Origin: an uncultured Bacilli bacterium
Lineage (GTDB): Bacteria; Bacillota_I; Bacilli_A; RF39; UBA660
NCBI GenBank assembly: GCA_934090795.1
Contig: CAKOJQ010000005.1
Coordinates: forward strand, 60,381 to 124,380
Length of the DNA: 64,000 nt
Direction: 5' to 3'
Below the pieces are notes generated by a model. That model was not told the origin of the DNA. It did no database searches and was given only the letters and a program-made list of their open reading frames with translations. Every line of letters starts with the position of its first letter. Within the stretch, counting starts at the first letter, position 1. Shown in pieces: positions 17,667 to 26,500 of the stretch. A program made the position numbers and the translations under genes.

Positions 17667-18897
17667 TATAGAAACAGTTACTTTAGATAATGGTTTAAGA
17701 ATATTTTTATATAAAGATGAAAGAAGACATAAGACATTTTTTACTTATATAACTTTAGGTGGAGGCCAAAGAAAAAACTTTATTCTTGATGGAACTAAAT
17801 ATCATTTAAATGATGGTCTTGCACACATATTAGAACATTATATAGTTGAATGTAATAATAATGGGAATTTTATAAAAAAATTAGGTAAAATGCAGATGGA
17901 TACGAATGCAGAAACTAGTGACTTATATACTGAATATTACTTTCAAGCAGTCGAAAATATTGATATTGGAATCAAAACAATCCTTGATGCTGTTAATAAT
18001 GTTAAGTTTAATGAAGAAAACCTTAATAAATTAAAAAAACCTATTATTCAAGAAATAAGAAATAGAATGGATAATAAATTTTATCATTTAAATAAAATGG
18101 TTATGAATGATGTATTTGGTGAAGAAAATTATATTGATGTTGGTGGAGATATTAAAGATATAGAAAATGCTACTATAGATGAAGTTGAGGCTCTTTACAA
18201 TGCTTGTTATAAACCAGATAATCAAATTATAGTAATTGCTGGTAATTTTAATAAAGAAAATGTTATTAATATCATAAAAGACTATTTTATGAATCTAAAA
18301 AGGGAAAAACATCATGTTGAAATAATTAAAAACAATTATGTAGATTCTGTATTAAAGAAAAAAGATATATTAAATTTCCCTACTCCTAAAGAATATAGGG
18401 AAATTGCTTTTAAAATTAATTGTAGTAAATTTACAAATAAAGAAATATTAGATCTTGAATCATATACATTATGTTTTTTTAGTACATTTTTTGGAGTAAC
18501 TTCAACGCTCTATAAAGAATTAATTAAGAAAAAAATCATCACTGATATAATGAATTGTGATATGAGAAAAGTAGATAATTACTTTCTTATAACTATTGGT
18601 AACTACACAACAAATGGAGATATTTTATCTAAAAAAATTATTAACACTATTAAATCTATGAATAAATTTAATACTACAATATTTAATTTAAAAAAGAAAG
18701 AATTTATATTAAAACTAATATTAAGAGATGAAAATATATTTAAAATGATTAATCCATTTATTACTAATGTAATTATTTATGATTATCCATATATTGATAC
18801 AGTAGAAGATATTTACAATTTAACATATGAGAAATATGTTGATACAATTAAAAGTCTTGATTTTAGTAATTATACTGATATAAGTATCATAAATTAA
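17659..18897 (+). CDS. M16-family zinc metallopeptidase (YmfH type)
   Basis: This 412-residue partner carries the inverted zinc motif HILEH (about residue 54) in GLAHILEHYIVE and the downstream Glu region NAETSDLYTEYYFQ, so it is the catalytic half of the pair. The usual interlobe sequence YKPDNQIIVIAGNF follows. AAGGAGAAAG precedes the ATG. The peptidase is predicted cytosolic because no signal peptide is seen. A terminator follows it directly, closing the two-gene unit. Physiological substrate is unknown. Confidence 0.9.
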   Translation: MNNIETVTLDNGLRIFLYKDERRHKTFFTYITLGGGQRKNFILDGTKYHLNDGLAHILEHYIVECNNNGNFIKKLGKMQMDTNAETSDLYTEYYFQAVENIDIGIKTILDAVNNVKFNEENLNKLKKPIIQEIRNRMDNKFYHLNKMVMNDVFGEENYIDVGGDIKDIENATIDEVEALYNACYKPDNQIIVIAGNFNKENVINIIKDYFMNLKREKHHVEIIKNNYVDSVLKKKDILNFPTPKEYREIAFKINCSKFTNKEILDLESYTLCFFSTFFGVTSTLYKELIKKKIITDIMNCDMRKVDNYFLITIGNYTTNGDILSKKIINTIKSMNKFNTTIFNLKKKEFILKLILRDENIFKMINPFITNVIIYDYPYIDTVEDIYNLTYEKYVDTIKSLDFSNYTDISIIN

Positions 18898-18900
18898 TAA

Positions 18901-18926
18901 AGAAGATCCAAAAAGTTCTTCTTTTA
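18901..18926 (+). terminator. Terminator of the M16 operon
   Basis: AGAAGA pairs with TCTTCT around a ten-base loop and is followed by T residues, just after the YmfH-like stop. Confidence 0.65.
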
Positions 18927-18954
18927 ATATGCATTTTCCTTGTTGTTTTAACTA

Positions 18955-19353
18955 TTATAAACACTTATTTAATTCTTTTTCTAATTTAAGTAATAATTTT
19001 TTATCTTTATCTCTATTTAAAAGTTTTTTAACATTGTAGCAATCTCTTAAAGAAGCAACTTTATAACCATTTATATATACATAATTTTTTGGACAAAAAT
19101 CAAAGCTAAAATTTATTACATCATCTATCATAAAAGCCTTATTTCCAAATTCATTTATTCTATCAAATTCACAATTAAAATTACTTAATAGATATAATAG
19201 ATATTCGTAATAATCTTTTGAAACCCAAATATCAATATCACGAGTTTGATTACTAAAATTTTGTAAAACTAAAGCAGCTCCAGTTATAATAATAAATTTA
19301 TCTTTATCTAAATTATAATTATTTAATGTTTCAATAATATCATTTTTTATCAT
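18955..19353 (-). CDS. Nucleotidyltransferase-fold protein (AbiEii/DUF6036-like)
   Basis: The 132-residue protein has the minimal nucleotidyltransferase pattern: IIITGAALVLQNF, then the metal-binding DID in TRDIDIWVSKDYY, and a later acidic-hydrophobic strand INFSFDFCP. This resembles the stand-alone nucleotidyltransferase domains seen in type II and IV toxin-antitoxin and abortive-infection loci, though no partner gene is adjacent. An AGAGGT site lies before the ATG. It could be an orphan toxin or a nucleotide-transfer enzyme; the sequence does not say which. Confidence 0.7.
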   Translation of the reverse strand: MIKNDIIETLNNYNLDKDKFIIITGAALVLQNFSNQTRDIDIWVSKDYYEYLLYLLSNFNCEFDRINEFGNKAFMIDDVINFSFDFCPKNYVYINGYKVASLRDCYNVKKLLNRDKDKKLLLKLEKELNKCL

Positions 19354-19527
19354 GTTTTACCTCTATTCTTATATATAAATAAAATTAATCAGTTCAAAAT
19401 AAATTCTATCAAATCTAGATTGAAAACTCAAATATACAATTATCGTCTTTCTAATATTTCCAATAAAACAAAAAGACTTTATGGATAAAATATGGTACAA
19501 TTTTTTTGGTGATAATATGAATTATGA

Positions 19528-19821
19528 TACTATAAAATCTACTCTAATAGATTTATTAATTTATATAATTTACAAATTAATGCCTTTAAGAAAAAATTAT
19601 ATAATTGTAACAATAAAGATTTAAATATATTTATGATTGCTGGAGAAAACAATCCTGTTATTGGTAATATTAATCTTTTTAATGATTTAAAAAAGTTATT
19701 ATTAAATATAGGCTATAAAAATATCGAAAGCAAATTGTATAAAGATTTAAGACATGAAATTCTTAATGAAGAAAATAATATAATAATTTGTTAAAATATA
19801 TTGAATTTCATTCAAAAATAA
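19528..19821 (+). pseudogene. C-terminal remnant of an alpha/beta hydrolase (lysophospholipase type)
   Basis: On the plus strand the frame reads ...FMIAGENNPVIGNINLF..., then KLYKDLRHEILNEENN and, after an in-frame TAA at 19792, NILNFIQK and a second stop. This is the C-terminal third of serine aminopeptidase S33/monoglyceride-lipase-like proteins, where the Asp loop (GExDPV) and the catalytic His (RHEILNE) occur. The Asp is Asn here, the nucleophile half is missing, and a nonsense codon interrupts the end. The fragment is a decayed gene. Confidence 0.8.
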
Positions 19822-19909
19822 AAGAATAGTATTAAAATAGTTTTTCTTTTAAAATATAAATTAAATCAACTATATTCATATTTTATTTTTATTAAATAAT
19901 CTTATATTT

Positions 19910-19942
19910 AACAACTTGTTGGGTGCTAACAAGTTGTTTTTG
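19910..19942 (+). terminator. Strong terminator after the hydrolase remnant
   Basis: An 11-bp perfect stem (AACAACTTGTT with AACAAGTTGTT) closes a seven-base loop and is followed by T residues on the plus strand. It outlives the pseudogene it presumably served. Confidence 0.8.
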
Positions 19943-19967
19943 TATAGTAAACAAACAGTTTTTTCTC

Positions 19968-20237
19968 CTATTTCGTATTACTTTTTCTATAATAAATTGT
20001 TAACACTAAAATAAGTACACAAAATGAAAATTCTAGCGTAGTTTCAAATCTTAACATAAATTCTTTTGAGCATAAAAAGGCATAAAGTAAATACGAAAAA
20101 CTGCTTACTACCCACACCACCCATGAAACAATACTTAAATCTTCTGATTTTTTGGTTTTTAATAGTTTCATTATTTGTGGTAAATAAGATATAAATGTAC
20201 AAAATGATACTATACCTAATAAAATATCTCCACCCAT
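19968..20237 (-). CDS. SemiSWEET-type PQ-loop membrane protein
   Basis: An 89-residue, three-helix membrane protein with the PQ-loop motif in FISYLPQIMKLLKTKKSEDLS, followed by SWVVWVVSSFSYLLYA. This is the SemiSWEET arrangement, half of a eukaryotic SWEET transporter, which works as a dimer to pass sugars or other small solutes down a gradient. Substrate is not predictable. It stands alone, separated from the HAD gene by about 70 bases. Confidence 0.8.
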   Translation of the reverse strand: MGGDILLGIVSFCTFISYLPQIMKLLKTKKSEDLSIVSWVVWVVSSFSYLLYAFLCSKEFMLRFETTLEFSFCVLILVLTIYYRKSNTK

Positions 20238-20307
20238 TGTTATACCTCTTTTCTTAATTTATTTCTAATTTTTATTTCAATTTAAGTAATAGTTCTATGT
20301 TTTATTT

Positions 20308-20814
20308 TCATATAAAGTTTATTACATCGGCCGATACTATTGCTTTAATTCCGGCATTATTTAACATATCTACGTTTTCTACTAGATCATCAACAAATAA
20401 TATTTCATCTAAACCACATTTATTAATTTTACTAATTATTTTAGTTGCACTTAACTTAAATTGTTGATTTCCAACTGCAAAAATTTCGATGTCATTACCA
20501 TATTTTTTATGAACAAAATTTTCTTTTGCTTTTATATGAAAAGAAAATTTTGTACCTGTTAAGCAATAAAGTTTTACCCTATTCTTTCTTAAAATATTAA
20601 TAAGAGTTAAAATATCATTTGATATATTACATTCTTCAATAGACTCATAAAATGAATTTTGATTAAGATAAGCATTTAAATAATAATCTAAAAATTTATC
20701 TTCACTACTTCTACGTTTTTTTAAATAATTTTGATCTTTATGAATTGCAAGTGTATTATCAAAATCAAAAATTGCAACTTTGATTTTACTTAAATTTAAT
20801 TTACTTATTTCCAT
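20308..20814 (-). CDS. HAD-superfamily hydrolase
   Basis: The 168-residue protein shows HAD motif I FDFDNTLAIH (nucleophile and acid/base Asp), motif II Thr in LYCLTGTKFS, and the acidic motif IV in DEILFVDDLVENVDML. The small helical cap resembles subfamily I phosphatases. The substrate is unknown; the mid-protein KKYGNDIEIFAVGNQQFK stretch contributes the motif III lysine. It is upstream of the SemiSWEET gene on the same strand and about 30 bases from the next membrane gene. Confidence 0.8.
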   Translation of the reverse strand: MEISKLNLSKIKVAIFDFDNTLAIHKDQNYLKKRRSSEDKFLDYYLNAYLNQNSFYESIEECNISNDILTLINILRKNRVKLYCLTGTKFSFHIKAKENFVHKKYGNDIEIFAVGNQQFKLSATKIISKINKCGLDEILFVDDLVENVDMLNNAGIKAIVSADVINFI

Positions 20815-20847
20815 TTATGCCTCATTTCATTATTAATTAATATGACT

Positions 20848-21471
20848 TTAAAATTTAGTTTCAACATAATACCAATTATTTTCTATTTCTTTAAGATAGA
20901 CAATATCATAAAAATAATTATCATCTGCTATCGTTTTAATTCCATCAGATGAATACACTAACATACTTGATCCGTCGCCAATCATTAAACCCTTATAGAA
21001 CCAAAAACACACAGTAAATTCATCATTAATTTTATTAACTTTTATATTTTTAGTTATTGATAATTTTTTATATTTTTCATCTAATTCTACATAACCATCA
21101 GTATTTATATTTTCTAATTGGCCCGATTCAATTTTATTAATTACCTCAGTATATTTATTATAATTGTTTTTAAAATCAAATTTTGCTTTTTCTTCATCAA
21201 AAGGAAAGAAAACATATAAGATTGAAAAAAATAACAATAATACAAAAGTCATAACATATACATTATTTCTAGTTTTAATAAATTCATTTAAACTATTTAC
21301 TAATAAAAATAAAGTACCTAAATAAGAAAATATAATTATTACACAAAATATGAGTGGGCCTAAGACAAAACTCAAAGAAAAATAGTTAGAATACCATCTA
21401 CAAAGAAATAATATTAATATAAGAAATATTCCAATAATTAATGGTTTATATTTGATAAATAATTTATTCAT
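20848..21471 (-). CDS. Hypothetical membrane protein
   Basis: The 207-residue product has three N-terminal membrane helices (roughly residues 9-28, 32-60 and 75-92) and a C-terminal soluble domain of about 115 residues, probably outside the cell. The soluble part has alternating hydrophobic residues suggesting beta structure (ELDEKYKKLSITKNIKVN, then FTVCFWFYKGLM). No family is recognised. Its start overlaps the end of the upstream gene by eight bases, and that gene in turn overlaps the P-type ATPase, so the three may be expressed together. Confidence 0.7.
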   Translation of the reverse strand: MNKLFIKYKPLIIGIFLILILFLCRWYSNYFSLSFVLGPLIFCVIIIFSYLGTLFLLVNSLNEFIKTRNNVYVMTFVLLLFFSILYVFFPFDEEKAKFDFKNNYNKYTEVINKIESGQLENINTDGYVELDEKYKKLSITKNIKVNKINDEFTVCFWFYKGLMIGDGSSMLVYSSDGIKTIADDNYFYDIVYLKEIENNWYYVETKF

Positions 21472-21862
21472 TAGTTTTGCGTCTCCTTATAGCCTTTATA
21501 TGCATTCTATCACAATAATTTTTATAATACACGGGTAACTCAATTTCCAATATATTCATTAAATTATTATAAAGTTTATTATACAATTTACCATTTGATA
21601 AATTCCATACAGTGCCAAGTTTAAGATTACCTTCTAAATTATATTTATCTTTTATAATATCCCAATATATATCAGAATATTTATTTTTAATATTATCACT
21701 AATTCTATTTAGTTTATTTTCTACATCGTTAACCAAATCACATAAAATGTTCATTTCGTAACCATTATAGAAATAAGAATCATCTCTACCATTTGTCATA
21801 ATTTTAAGTTCATTTAAATCAGATATTATTTTTTCAATATTAATTATATCGCTTTTTTTCAT
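21464..21862 (-). CDS. Hypothetical protein downstream of a P-type ATPase
   Basis: I do not recognise this 132-residue protein. It is soluble, charged and helical, with a tryptophan/tyrosine-rich core (KYSDIYWDIIKDKYNLEG and GTVWNLSNGKLYNKLY). The ATG at 21862 (MKKSDIINIEK) is preferred; a longer in-frame extension would lie wholly inside the ATPase coding sequence. Even so it overlaps the ATPase's final codons by 23 bases, which indicates translational coupling. Confidence 0.65.
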   Translation of the reverse strand: MKKSDIINIEKIISDLNELKIMTNGRDDSYFYNGYEMNILCDLVNDVENKLNRISDNIKNKYSDIYWDIIKDKYNLEGNLKLGTVWNLSNGKLYNKLYNNLMNILEIELPVYYKNYCDRMHIKAIRRRKTNE

Positions 21863-24170
21863 AAAATAACTCCTTAACATTATTAAACAATAATAAAGTT
21901 TCTCTTGCAACAAAAACTTCAAGTAGAGCAAATACAATAACTAAAATGGCAGCTTTTAAAGATATTAATTTAATACTAAAAAATTCTGGTATCATATTTA
22001 TAGTAATAATCATTCCTAATATGCATCCAATAAAGACTATCGTTCTATACTTATTTAGTGGTTTAGCACATTTATATAAAATTATAAATCCACCAGTAAA
22101 AAATAAGTAACTACACGCCGTTGTTAAATCATTAGAATTAATATCAAATATAACTGAACATTTAACCATACAAACAATTGCTAAAAAAGAAATAATTGCG
22201 GATGGTAAAGATTTTAAAAATATGTTTTTCCAAAATTCATCATTTTGTTGTTTCTTTTGATTTTCTTCAAAGGTTAAGAAAAATGCTGGTATTCCAATAG
22301 TAAATGCACTTCCAAGTGATACTTGATTAGGTTCTAAAGGGTAAGCGATTGTAAAAATTATTGCATAAATTGAAAGTAATAACGAAAATATATTTTTATA
22401 AGTAAATAGTGATGCTGATCTAGTTATATTATTTATATTTTTTCTTCCCTCATAAACAATATTTCTCATATTTCCAAAATCGGAATCTAAAAGAACAACT
22501 TGAGCTGCTTCCCTTGCTGCATCAGATCCATTTCCCATAGCTATAGAACAATTAGCCTCTTTCATAGCTAATATATCATTTACTCCATCCCCAGTCATGG
22601 CAACTTTTAATCCATTTTCTTTTATTAATTTAATTATTTCTCTTTTTTGCTCAGGACTTACTCTACCAAATATTTTATATTTATCAACTGCATTTTTTAG
22701 TTCATCTCTAGTTTTTAATAAACTACAATCAACAAACAAATCATAATTCTTAATTCCAACTTCTTTAGCAATAGAAGAAACTGTTACAGGATTATCTCCT
22801 GAAATAACTCTTATTTCAACTTCTCTATCATTAAAGAATTTAATAATTTCTTTAGCGTTCTTTCTAATCTCATTTTTTAAACTTATAAATAATATTGGTG
22901 TGCACTCATTATTTTCTTCTTTTACAAATACTATAATTCTCTCACCATTAATTGTTCTTTTATTAATTAAATGATTGTATTCTTTATTAAGAAGAACATC
23001 AGGTGCACCTAACTTATAGGTAATATTTTCACTAGTTTTAATATATGAATATTTGTTTTTTGAATTAAAATTTTCATATTTAAGCATATTCAATTTTTTA
23101 GATTTAATATTTTTTAAACATTCTCTTAAAGCATTTATGGTTGCATTATTATCATTTATTGAATTAACGTAATTAGCAAGTTCCAATAGTTTTTTATCTT
23201 TTTCCTTATCTAAATAACTTATTTCATTATCATCAAAAATATCCATGACATCCATCTCATTAGTTGTAATTGTACCAGTTTTATCAATACACAAAACATC
23301 GGTTCTAGCTAAACTTTCAATACTTTTCATATCATGAAGTAAGACTTTTTTCTTAGCAAGTCTCATAGCACTAAGTGCTAGTGCAACAGTTGTTAATAAA
23401 TATAGTCCTTCAGGAATCATACCTATTAATGCTGACACCATTCTAATTACACTTTCACTATAACTAAATTTATTAATAAAATATGATTGTCCAAATAAAA
23501 GTAAACCAATTGGAAAAATAACAATTCCAGCAACTAAAACAATTCTATCAATAGCTTTAATCATTTCCGTTTTATTTTCTTTAATCTTTTTAGATTCTTT
23601 CATTATTTTCGAAGAATATGACTCATCACCAACATTTGTTAATTTAACTATAGCGCTACCAGATACAACAAAACTACCAGATAATAAGTTTGAATTAACT
23701 ATTTTTTCTCTTTCATCTTGTTCGCCAGTTAATAAAGATTCATTAACAAAAAGTTTACCATCGACAAGTACTCCATCTGCTGGAACTTGGTTTCCACTAG
23801 ATAAATTTACATAGTCTCCTTCAACCAATTCATCAGAATAAACCACTACTTCTTTATTATCTCTAATAACACTATACTTACATTTATCTAAAAGAGATAA
23901 TTCATCTAATACTTTCTTAGATCTAATTTGCTGAAAAATACCTATTAATACATTTATTGTTACTACAATTAAAAAGGTTAAATTTCGGTATGCTCCAGCA
24001 AAAACTACTAAAATAGCAAGTATCATAAAAATTACATTAAAATAAGTAAAAATATTCTTCTTAATAATAGTCGATATACTTTCACTTGTCTTAAAATTTA
24101 TCTTGTTAACTTTACCAAGTACAATTTTTTCTTCAACTTCTCTATTTGTTAATCCACTTACTTTTTTCAT
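21840..24170 (-). CDS. Cation-transporting P-type ATPase
   Basis: This is a 776-residue P-type ATPase with every core motif: actuator LLTGEQDE (TGE), phosphorylation site DKTGTITTNEM, nucleotide-binding region, and hinge MTGDGVNDILAMKEA. The M4 helix carries MIPEGLYLL (PEGL) instead of a CPC or PEGLP metal site. There is no N-terminal heavy-metal domain. It belongs with the type-II-like Firmicutes pumps of the Exp7/YfgQ sort; calcium, magnesium or manganese are all possible cargos. Ten membrane helices are expected. Confidence 0.93.
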   Translation of the reverse strand: MKKVSGLTNREVEEKIVLGKVNKINFKTSESISTIIKKNIFTYFNVIFMILAILVVFAGAYRNLTFLIVVTINVLIGIFQQIRSKKVLDELSLLDKCKYSVIRDNKEVVVYSDELVEGDYVNLSSGNQVPADGVLVDGKLFVNESLLTGEQDEREKIVNSNLLSGSFVVSGSAIVKLTNVGDESYSSKIMKESKKIKENKTEMIKAIDRIVLVAGIVIFPIGLLLFGQSYFINKFSYSESVIRMVSALIGMIPEGLYLLTTVALALSAMRLAKKKVLLHDMKSIESLARTDVLCIDKTGTITTNEMDVMDIFDDNEISYLDKEKDKKLLELANYVNSINDNNATINALRECLKNIKSKKLNMLKYENFNSKNKYSYIKTSENITYKLGAPDVLLNKEYNHLINKRTINGERIIVFVKEENNECTPILFISLKNEIRKNAKEIIKFFNDREVEIRVISGDNPVTVSSIAKEVGIKNYDLFVDCSLLKTRDELKNAVDKYKIFGRVSPEQKREIIKLIKENGLKVAMTGDGVNDILAMKEANCSIAMGNGSDAAREAAQVVLLDSDFGNMRNIVYEGRKNINNITRSASLFTYKNIFSLLLSIYAIIFTIAYPLEPNQVSLGSAFTIGIPAFFLTFEENQKKQQNDEFWKNIFLKSLPSAIISFLAIVCMVKCSVIFDINSNDLTTACSYLFFTGGFIILYKCAKPLNKYRTIVFIGCILGMIITINMIPEFFSIKLISLKAAILVIVFALLEVFVARETLLLFNNVKELFYEKKRYN

Positions 24171-24202
24171 ATATTAAACAACTCTCTTTACAATTATCAA
24201 TA

Positions 24203-24243
24203 TAATTGTATCAAATTTTCATCAAAAAGTATTTATATTAATC
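24203..24243. repeat. Shared promoter-region repeat, copy 1
   Basis: About 38 bases (TGTATCAAATTTT.ATCAAAAAGTATTTATAT in plus orientation) lie 33-73 bp upstream of the P-type ATPase. A near-identical copy is at 25909-25950 upstream of another minus-strand gene. On the minus strand both contain TTGATACAAT, an extended -10-like element. Confidence 0.5.
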
Positions 24244-24280
24244 CTGAATTTTTATTTTAAAACAAATATATTCTTACTTT

Positions 24281-24382
24281 TCATTTTTGCATTTCTTTAA
24301 CTTTAGAGCCTAAATTCATACATAAATTTTTATTGTCAACAATAATCAAATCTTCAATATTTAGATCAAAAAATTTAATCAT
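24281..24382 (-). CDS. Possible 33-residue ORF coupled by ATGA
   Basis: An ATG at 24382 overlaps the TGA of the upstream gene and opens a 33-codon frame starting MIKFFDLNIEDLIIVDNK. The composition looks coding (amphipathic, charged, with ordinary codons for this genome), and the ATGA overlap is a common coupling signal. It could equally be the frameshifted tail of the 24379 gene. No homology is recognised. Confidence 0.35.
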   Translation of the reverse strand: MIKFFDLNIEDLIIVDNKNLCMNLGSKVKEMQK

Positions 24383-24969
24383 TTTACTAATTTTTCAACA
24401 GAAACATTTCCAAGTCTCTTTAATTGAAACATGTTTATAAGGTTGTCATAGTAAGGAACAACAGATTCCTTAGAACTATTTATAGACACAGTCTTCATTA
24501 ATTCTTTTAACTCATCTAACTTTTTTATTTTTTCATCAATATTTTGTTCTTTAATTGACTTTAATTCTAGAATACATGCATCAACTTCAGCTTGAAGAAT
24601 ATTATCATTAATGCCTCGTTTTAAGTATACATCAACTATTTTTGAATAATCATCTTTAAGCAAAGAATTAATAATATGCACCAAATATGGTGGGTCAGCA
24701 CGATTATATGAATATAAATGTTCATAGCCAAAATTGCCAGGATACTCACCAGCTATATAGTCACCTGTAAGAACAGATATTACATCTCTTATTTCCCAAC
24801 TCTTATCTAGATATTCTGGCAAATGTGTCCCAACAAATTCTTCAGGTCGAAATATACTACAAGCACATTGCACTTTTAACTTTAATTTTTTTAATTCTTC
24901 CTCATCAAATCTGCATTCATATTTAATTATTTCTTCGTCATTTTTTAAATACCAATTAAACTTTTTCAT
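24379..24969 (-). CDS. Hypothetical protein
   Basis: The 196-residue product has no recognised family and no membrane segment. The N-terminal half is rich in conserved-looking aromatic and acidic residues (YECRFDEEELKKLKLK, FGYEHLYSYNRADPPYL). The second half contains a charged helix (ELKSIKEQNIDEKIKKLDEL) that may coil. Three cysteines and WEIRDVISVLTGDYIAGEY in the middle are the most distinctive parts. AAGGAGATAA precedes the ATG. It is isolated between two AT-rich gaps of about 200 bases in which I see no further genes other than the coupled short ORF. Confidence 0.7.
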   Translation of the reverse strand: MKKFNWYLKNDEEIIKYECRFDEEELKKLKLKVQCACSIFRPEEFVGTHLPEYLDKSWEIRDVISVLTGDYIAGEYPGNFGYEHLYSYNRADPPYLVHIINSLLKDDYSKIVDVYLKRGINDNILQAEVDACILELKSIKEQNIDEKIKKLDELKELMKTVSINSSKESVVPYYDNLINMFQLKRLGNVSVEKLVK

Positions 24970-25173
24970 ATTTATTATCTCCTTAAGTTTAATATTATCA
25001 TAATTACTAAAGACTTATACTCTATTTTTTGTAGAGTAACAAAATTTGTAAAAGAAAAATCAAAAGTACAATTTTTTATTTTACTTTTATGTTAATTTTA
25101 CTATATATTTATTTTTGATTATTTTTATATTTTTTATTATTTTAACATTTTGCTTAATTAATAATATTTATTA

Positions 25174-25875
25174 CTATAATTTATTTGCAAATTTAACATA
25201 TTTTAACAAAAAAGGACACTTTTCATTTAAATCCATTTTGGAATTCTTAACCAAATACATTATAATCTTTTTTGCACTATAAGAATTGTTTATAGAAACT
25301 ATTTCCAGCTTCTCCTTTTCAATTATTTTATCAACTATAGTGTGCATATTCCACAATTCCATTGTTATATCATTTGAATCATTGCCATAAGAATAAATAT
25401 AATTAAGCTGTTTTCTTGAAAATGGTTGCTTTTTAACTTCATCTATATCATTATAATTAAAATCAATTTTTTCTATTAAATTAAGTTTTAAAAAAACGCT
25501 ATTTTCAAGTATTTCATCAAGTTTTTTACAAGCATAATTAATTTTACTATTATTTTCTATTGAATTTTTAAATATTAAATCAACTACAAATCTCGGAAAT
25601 ATTTTATTAGTCATATATATATAACCACATTTATAAATAAAGTCACTTTTAGGTCTTAATACCAACCATTTAATCCATGAATCCATTAAAATTAATGTAT
25701 TGTCAAATCCTTTAGTAAAAAATATTTTTTTATTAAGTTCAATATTTTTAGAATTATTACCTATTGTTGGAATTAATCCATCTTTAAAAATACTATCTAA
25801 ATTATTTTTATTCGTATAATGTAAAAACACTTCATTATAATCAAGCAAGGTAATATCTATTGATTTATAATTCAT
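25174..25875 (-). CDS. Hypothetical protein with an ADP-ribosyltransferase-like N-terminal motif
   Basis: The 233-residue protein begins with a segment LHYTNKNNLDSIFKDGLIP, then IGNNSKNIE and KIFFTKGFDNTL. An H-Y-T followed by a helix ending in GL(I/L)P and a Phe-Phe-(S/T) strand is the pattern of ART-fold proteins and of many uncharacterised proteins related to them. An H-Y-E catalytic triad cannot be assigned safely. A later segment PFSRKQLNYIYSYGNDSN may be part of the same domain. It is a single gene with its own upstream region, which shares a repeat with that of the P-type ATPase. Role unknown. Confidence 0.6.
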   Translation of the reverse strand: MNYKSIDITLLDYNEVFLHYTNKNNLDSIFKDGLIPTIGNNSKNIELNKKIFFTKGFDNTLILMDSWIKWLVLRPKSDFIYKCGYIYMTNKIFPRFVVDLIFKNSIENNSKINYACKKLDEILENSVFLKLNLIEKIDFNYNDIDEVKKQPFSRKQLNYIYSYGNDSNDITMELWNMHTIVDKIIEKEKLEIVSINNSYSAKKIIMYLVKNSKMDLNEKCPFLLKYVKFANKL

Positions 25876-25908
25876 AAAACACTTCCTATATATTTAAATT
25901 TATAAAAT

Positions 25909-25950
25909 TATTGTATCAAATTTTTATCAAAAAGTATTTATATAAATCTT
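25909..25950. repeat. Shared promoter-region repeat, copy 2
   Basis: This is the second copy of the repeat at 24203-24243, placed at nearly the same distance (36-75 bp) upstream of the ART-like gene. Position and orientation suggest a duplicated promoter region and shared regulation. Confidence 0.5.
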
Positions 25951-26039
25951 TAATTATATTTTTTATCGTTTTCATATATACTGCTAATTTCTTTTAATTC
26001 AAGCAAATTTATTGTACAATAGTGTTAACGGAGAATTTT

Positions 26040-26432
26040 ATGATTATAGTTGCAAACAAAATTAAAATTATTAAAAATAAAGATAGTAAATCATTATCGT
26101 CATATTATATAGATATGATAAATAAAGAAACTAATTATTGGTTCAATGTATCAATTATTAAAAATTTAAGTGATTTAAACAACTTAGAAGTAAATAAAAA
26201 AATTGATTCAATATCATTTTTTGACTGCTATGACATTTCATTTGGAGATGATAAAACATTTTCAGTCATAATGAACCAAAATAATGTAAATATCTATATT
26301 ACAAAAATTAAGGATTCAATATTTGATATAGAATTTATAATAAATAATTTTAATGATACTATTGGAGATGCTCCAAAAGAATTAGAAGGGCTAATTTTCC
26401 GAGGAAGATTAGATTTTAATTTAGCAATTTAA
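26040..26432 (+). CDS. Hypothetical protein
   Basis: A 130-residue soluble protein with alternating beta strands and no recognised family. I start it at the ATG at 26040 (MIIVANKIKII) because GGAGA lies just upstream; a GTG six codons earlier would put the ribosome site inside the gene. The C-terminal IGDAPKELEGLIFRGRLDFNL is distinctive. It is the only plus-strand gene between 19.9 and 58 kb apart from the small peptides, has its own terminator, and may be a recent arrival. Confidence 0.65.
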   Translation: MIIVANKIKIIKNKDSKSLSSYYIDMINKETNYWFNVSIIKNLSDLNNLEVNKKIDSISFFDCYDISFGDDKTFSVIMNQNNVNIYITKIKDSIFDIEFIINNFNDTIGDAPKELEGLIFRGRLDFNLAI

Positions 26433-26435
26433 TTT

Positions 26436-26466
26436 AAAATATGCAATTTAGCATATTTTTTTAATA
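26436..26466 (+). terminator. Terminator of the 26040 gene
   Basis: AAATATGC pairs with GCATATTT around a six-base loop, followed by a T run on the plus strand. Confidence 0.75.
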
Positions 26467-26472
26467 ATTAAT

Positions 26473-26499
26473 TAAAATAAAAACCACCTAAAAGTGATT
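26473..26499 (-). terminator. Terminator of the acyltransferase gene
   Basis: On the minus strand AATCAC pairs with GTGGTT (one G-U) and is followed by a T-rich run, two bases beyond the stop codon. Confidence 0.5.
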
Positions 26500-26500
26500 T

